In this document: one piece after another, positions 6,170-9,964 of the stretch
Position numbering within the stretch: the first letter of the stretch is position 1
Layout: each line of letters opens with the position of its first letter
Notes under the pieces: model-generated
The model's input: the letters and a program-made list of their open reading frames with translations, nothing else
Told to the model about the DNA's origin: nothing
The model's database searches: none
Translations under genes and position numbers: made by a program
Assembly: GCA_015486815.1 (NCBI GenBank)
Contig: WFQY01000034.1
Coordinates: 1 to 9,964 of the forward strand
Length of the DNA stretch: 9,964 nt
Source: Phycisphaerae bacterium
Lineage (GTDB): Bacteria; Planctomycetota; Phycisphaerae; JAAYCJ01
Reading direction: 5' to 3'

Positions 6170-7753
6170 ATGAAAAAAACAAACACAAACATATCCGATG
6201 CGTTTCTGCTCTTGTATGTAGCTTTAATCGTAGGCTGCTGGCTTATAGCAATATCGAAGTTCCCTACCGCTGTTACGCTCGACGACGGCTGGATTCACCT
6301 TACCTTCGCACGAAATCTCGCACAAAAACATATCTGGTCGATAAACCCGACAGGCTCGACAGGCGGGACAACTTCACTATTGTGGGTTTTGCTGCTTTCG
6401 CTCGGTTTTCTCTTTACCGACAACGGTGTTGCAATATCGTATGCGTATAATATTGTTTTACTTATGCTCTCTGCGTTGCTGATACGCAGGATTCCGGGCG
6501 AACTTTTTCCTCGCTCGCGAACAGGCTGGCTGACGTTAGCCGCTATTATCGCAATATCAGCAGGCAATCTCATCTGGTTCGCATTTACCGGAATGGAAAC
6601 CCTTTTGCTGCTGACGATAGGTTTGTCAGCTATATATTTCGCATCGCAGAAAAGATTTTTTCTTGCGGGACTTTTCGCTTTTCTATCCGCTCCGACTCGT
6701 CCGGAAGGAATAATCATTTCGCTAGTGATAGCTATTTTACTTCTGAGACGTGAAAAGCGAAAAATCACCGCAGCTATAATAGCTTCCGGCATAATGGGTC
6801 TGATTGTTGTCTGCTTGTGGAATTTTTATCTTACGGGCACATTCCTACCAAGTACGCTAATAGGCAGACGATGGATTATCGGCGTCGGGCCAACAGCTAA
6901 TTTCAATCCGATACATATTGCATATAATTTTTTCCGCATTGTTGGTGTTTGGGGATTTCGTCTGATGCAATTTACTTTTGGCGAGCAACTACTGGCAAAG
7001 CTCGGATTGGCCGATTGGTTTTGCTGGTCGATAGCAGGTCTCTGCGCTATCATATCCCTTATAGGCTTTGTATTATACGTAAATAGAATGAAATTCATCG
7101 CGACAGGCCTGCTGATATGGTCAGTTCTTACGATTTTTGCTTACGCAGTAATGATGCCTACCAGAGGCCACGCAGGAAGATATCAGCCGATGATAATTCC
7201 TTTCGTAATGATATGCTTTGCTCTTGGTGTCAGGTATCTTTGGCGGATAAAAACCACCCGAATATTACTTATTCTCATAACATTCGTTTCGCTCTGCTCG
7301 CTTTACGTCTGGTGCGTCATTACGCAAATGTCCCTTATACATTTCGAGAAGGTTCACATATCCGCTGCCCGATGGATTGCAAAAAATACCCCGCCAAAAG
7401 CAAAAATAGCTGCCTTCGACATAGGCGCCCTTGCATACTTTAGCCATCGCTATATCATCGACCTTGGCGGATTGATCGACCCGCAAGCGGGAAGGGCGAT
7501 GTATAACGGAACAATCCCGCAATACATTATAAAACAACACCTCGATTATTTAGCTATGATTTATCCATATACCAGCCCCGATGTCTATATGACAGAGTTA
7601 AAAATCGATCAGTTCGAAAAAAACGGAGAATTAAGATTGCTAAAAACATTTCACATTGATATAGAAAAACCATATTGGCCTGGCGATGCCGCCAGACTGT
7701 TGACTAACACCATAAAGGTATATAAAACGAAATGGAAAAAGCAACATCGTTAA
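6170..7753 (+). CDS. GT-C fold membrane glycosyltransferase (AftB/ArnT-like layout)
   Basis: Polytopic membrane protein of 527 aa, probably transferring a sugar from a polyprenyl-phosphate donor at the outer face of the cytoplasmic membrane. After the first membrane helix (about 11-28) comes the acidic pair DD at 38-39 in DDGWIHLTFARNLA, matching the conserved DDxYIxxRYAxNLA-type motif of GT-C enzymes. It is followed by NPTGSTGGTTSLLW (59-72), GMET (141-144), RPEG (177-180) and GRYQPMIIP (336-344). About ten to twelve hydrophobic helices run to about 390. The C-terminal part (about 395-527) is soluble, with AKIAAFDIGALAYFS and IDLGGLIDP as in many bacterial relatives. I chose the ATG at 6170 because the frame runs upstream into the tRNA gene and the extra 18 residues would be encoded inside it. 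No Shine-Dalgarno is visible. The gap to the tRNA is 21 nt, so the tRNA promoter may also serve this gene. Sugar and acceptor cannot be read from sequence. Confidence 0.88.
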   Translation: MKKTNTNISDAFLLLYVALIVGCWLIAISKFPTAVTLDDGWIHLTFARNLAQKHIWSINPTGSTGGTTSLLWVLLLSLGFLFTDNGVAISYAYNIVLLMLSALLIRRIPGELFPRSRTGWLTLAAIIAISAGNLIWFAFTGMETLLLLTIGLSAIYFASQKRFFLAGLFAFLSAPTRPEGIIISLVIAILLLRREKRKITAAIIASGIMGLIVVCLWNFYLTGTFLPSTLIGRRWIIGVGPTANFNPIHIAYNFFRIVGVWGFRLMQFTFGEQLLAKLGLADWFCWSIAGLCAIISLIGFVLYVNRMKFIATGLLIWSVLTIFAYAVMMPTRGHAGRYQPMIIPFVMICFALGVRYLWRIKTTRILLILITFVSLCSLYVWCVITQMSLIHFEKVHISAARWIAKNTPPKAKIAAFDIGALAYFSHRYIIDLGGLIDPQAGRAMYNGTIPQYIIKQHLDYLAMIYPYTSPDVYMTELKIDQFEKNGELRLLKTFHIDIEKPYWPGDAARLLTNTIKVYKTKWKKQHR

Positions 7754-9964
7754 ACAGACAATCTCTTTGGCTTATTATAGCTGGCGTAATCGCATTAGCA
7801 ATCGCGATAATACTCTGGCAGATAAACAATACCGCCTGTGCAATAGTCATACTCGAGCTTCCCAATCTGCTTGCGATTTTTCTAAGCGGCTTGACGATAG
7901 GCTATCTGCCCGTAAAATTCCTCGCGAACGATTTGGCAAAATCACAAAAACTCATTTTAGCCACCGCATTGGGAACGGGCATATTGAGTTTGATCGTTCT
8001 CATCGCAGGGCTCGGGGGACTATTACATCTGCGATGGTGCTGGTTGACTTTCATTTGGCTATTCGGATTTATAGGTGCGATTTTGGTCTATGTTAATCTT
8101 AAATCATCCGCTGAGGAATCCGAAGAATCTATTGTTTTCGAGTCGGGCAGATGGTGGACGATTTTGCTTGTGTTAGCCATTCCGTTTGCAATTTTGGCAC
8201 TTTTGTGTGTTACGATTCCGCCAGGTGTGCTTTGGTCAGCTGAGGGTGCGGGATACGATGTACTCGAATATCATCTTCAGATACCCAAAGAATGGTTTCT
8301 CGCGGGAAGGATTTTTCATTTGTCAAACAATGTCTATTCGAACTTTCCGCTCAACGCAGAGCTGCTTTATCTGCTGGTGATGATATTGAAGAATAGCCCA
8401 TACGAAGCGGTGTATCTGGCACAGATGATTCACCTTGCTTTTGCGATTTTGTTCGTCGCTACCGTATGGACATTTACAAGAAGTTTTGGTTTAAAACCCG
8501 CTGCTGTTGCGACAACAGCTGCTGGCAGTTGTAGCTGGATTATGTATCTTGCACCGCTCGCATATAACGAGATGGGAATGATTTTCTCCGGAGCTGCCGC
8601 TACCGGACTGCTTATTCATTGCTGGCGGAAAGAATCACCGAGCATGATAAAATATGCTTTACTGATAGGCTTAGTTTTAGGCGTTTCCAGCGGATTCAAA
8701 TATACATCGGTAGCTATGATTTTCGCACCGGCGGCACTCGCCTTTTTCGTCCTCGCACTTCGCAAAACAAAATTCCATCTCGCATTACTGTCAGCTCTCA
8801 TACTGACAGGTGGCTGGGCATCTATGTTTTGTCCATATCTCATACGCAATTATTTTTGGACGGGCAATCCGGTATTTCCGCTTGCTTACAAATATTTCGA
8901 CGGCAGTGATTTCGACAAAACGCTCGCTCATCGCTGGGAACGGGGACACAGCGCAAAACTGCCTGGAATAAAGCAACCCGAAAAATCCTTTACCGACAAA
9001 CTCCACAATATAATACCACGTATGAAGCAACTCTATTGGGCGGGATTCAGAAATATCGTGATCGACAATTTCATAGCTGAAACGTATCGTGCAAAAGGAA
9101 AATTCAGAGAAGCGCAAAATATCATCAACCCCCCGCCTATTCTCGACCTACCAAAATTCGGATTGGCGATATTGATACTACCGTGGCTGATCTTCTTCTC
9201 ACGCAGGCAAAGATTCATCGATTGGCTATTGCTACTGATGTTCCTATTTCAAACATTCGTTTGGCTGTTTTTCACACATCTGCAGGCGCGCTTTTTGATT
9301 ACTTGGCTTACGGTACTGCCATTTCTAATCGCACGCTCCTCGGACAGGACAGCGAAAACATTCTCCTTTGCCAATATATTCATTTTTGCAGCGTTGATAA
9401 TCTCATCAGCTATCAATCTCAGCGACTGCTTAGGACGATACAAACGACACTGCTATACCGAGACAGGTCAGCCGATAAATTGGTTTGGTCAGCATCAAGC
9501 ATTCCTGAAAGGATTAGTGCCGGGCTATGAGCAATTGAAGATAATCAACGAAACTCCGTCAGCTACTACAATGCTCATTGCTGACGCACGTCCATTCTAT
9601 TGTCGGGGTAAAACAATATACTGGACAGTCTTCAATCGCAACGATTTCGCACAGGCAGCTGCCTGCCCATTATATAAACTTAAAAATTACATCGCACGTG
9701 TACATCCCGATTTCATCTTTGCCAACTGGGCGGAAGCATATCGACTCAAGCATACTTATGGCTTTGACAAATCCATCAAGCCTCAACTGTTTTATTATTT
9801 GAGTTCTCCGCCACGATTCAAAGTTAAGCGAATAAAACATTGGCGGCCTATTATCCGCTTTGACGGAAGACCGACCGCAGCGAGAGTGCTTTATAAGCTG
9901 ATATATCCGAAATCGCACAAAAGAAAAACGAGGTCGGATACGTCGCCCCCCCGACGACGTACCC
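7732..9964 (+). CDS. Large polytopic GT-C-like membrane glycosyltransferase, 3' end outside window
   Basis: An uninterrupted frame runs from ATG 7732 to the last base, 744 codons with no stop. The start is fixed by an in-frame TAA at 7723-7725. A weak AAAGG (7714-7718) lies 13 nt upstream. The start overlaps the end of the preceding gene by 22 nt, implying translational coupling. Hydrophobic helices fall at about 12-29, 36-60, 75-97, 103-121, 141-162, 226-247, 256-275, 305-335, 349-370, 477-489, 498-533 and 545-562. The first large loop holds GYDVLEYHLQIPKEW (174-188), matching the acidic DxxxYHL motif of GT-C proteins, then NNVYSNFPLNAELLY (199-213). THLQARFLI at 515-523 matches the usual RFL motif before a late helix. 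Residues about 563-744 are soluble and end in a very basic tail from about 727, so the true stop is probably close. Specificity is unknown. A role with its neighbour in cell-envelope glycosylation is inferred from coupling and shared fold. Confidence 0.85.
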   Translation, partial: MEKATSLNRQSLWLIIAGVIALAIAIILWQINNTACAIVILELPNLLAIFLSGLTIGYLPVKFLANDLAKSQKLILATALGTGILSLIVLIAGLGGLLHLRWCWLTFIWLFGFIGAILVYVNLKSSAEESEESIVFESGRWWTILLVLAIPFAILALLCVTIPPGVLWSAEGAGYDVLEYHLQIPKEWFLAGRIFHLSNNVYSNFPLNAELLYLLVMILKNSPYEAVYLAQMIHLAFAILFVATVWTFTRSFGLKPAAVATTAAGSCSWIMYLAPLAYNEMGMIFSGAAATGLLIHCWRKESPSMIKYALLIGLVLGVSSGFKYTSVAMIFAPAALAFFVLALRKTKFHLALLSALILTGGWASMFCPYLIRNYFWTGNPVFPLAYKYFDGSDFDKTLAHRWERGHSAKLPGIKQPEKSFTDKLHNIIPRMKQLYWAGFRNIVIDNFIAETYRAKGKFREAQNIINPPPILDLPKFGLAILILPWLIFFSRRQRFIDWLLLLMFLFQTFVWLFFTHLQARFLITWLTVLPFLIARSSDRTAKTFSFANIFIFAALIISSAINLSDCLGRYKRHCYTETGQPINWFGQHQAFLKGLVPGYEQLKIINETPSATTMLIADARPFYCRGKTIYWTVFNRNDFAQAAACPLYKLKNYIARVHPDFIFANWAEAYRLKHTYGFDKSIKPQLFYYLSSPPRFKVKRIKHWRPIIRFDGRPTAARVLYKLIYPKSHKRKTRSDTSPPRRRT
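9939..9961. repeat. Short inverted repeat around a C7 tract at the window edge
   Basis: TACGTCG (9939-9945) and CGACGTA (9955-9961) form a perfect 7-bp inverted repeat. The run of seven C at 9946-9952 lies in the loop. It falls in the basic C-terminal tail of the open reading frame, or the frame ends just beyond. It may be part of a terminator cut by the window edge or chance in GC-rich codons. Confidence 0.4.

Noticed and set aside
6106..6450. Plus-strand frame starting inside the tRNA gene
   Set aside because: It is out of frame with the glycosyltransferase, lacks motifs and begins within the tRNA-Leu variable region.

Overview
The window is bacterial chromosome, most likely housekeeping sequence from a planctomycete-like or other PVC-group organism. 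That placement is an inference from the style of the two polytopic GT-C glycosyltransferases and from a DnaE1-type replicase with a complete PHP metal site. Nothing in the window fixes the phylum. All supported genes lie on the + strand.

Layout, left to right. Positions 1-432 hold the 3' end of an unrecognised charged protein. Then comes cinA (488-1711), whose only start codon sits a few bases after a plausible -10 box. A 219-bp gap follows, carrying a roughly 125-bp palindromic repeat element (1769-1893) of the widespread 'GTCATTCCCGC...GCGGGAATCC' type. Next is dnaE (TTG start, 1931-5491), the replicative DNA polymerase III alpha subunit. A 571-bp gap (5492-6062) has no protein gene but is dense in signals. 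These are two direct copies of a 17-nt motif like those at IS21-family ends, a weak terminator-like hairpin, a full-consensus sigma-54 promoter overlapping a perfect TATAAT, and then about 310 nt that fold into a highly structured RNA ending in an intrinsic terminator. I do not recognise this RNA, and it is the most interesting object here. A separate sigma-70 promoter drives tRNA-Leu(GAG) at 6063-6148.

Only 21 nt after the tRNA begins a 527-aa GT-C membrane glycosyltransferase (6170-7753). Its stop overlaps by 22 nt the start of a second, larger GT-C-like membrane protein (7732 to the window end, at least 744 codons, no stop reached). The two form a translationally coupled pair, probably acting on polyprenyl-phosphate-linked sugars at the cytoplasmic membrane. 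cinA and dnaE are not functionally linked to them, so the window is a run of separate transcription units rather than one pathway.
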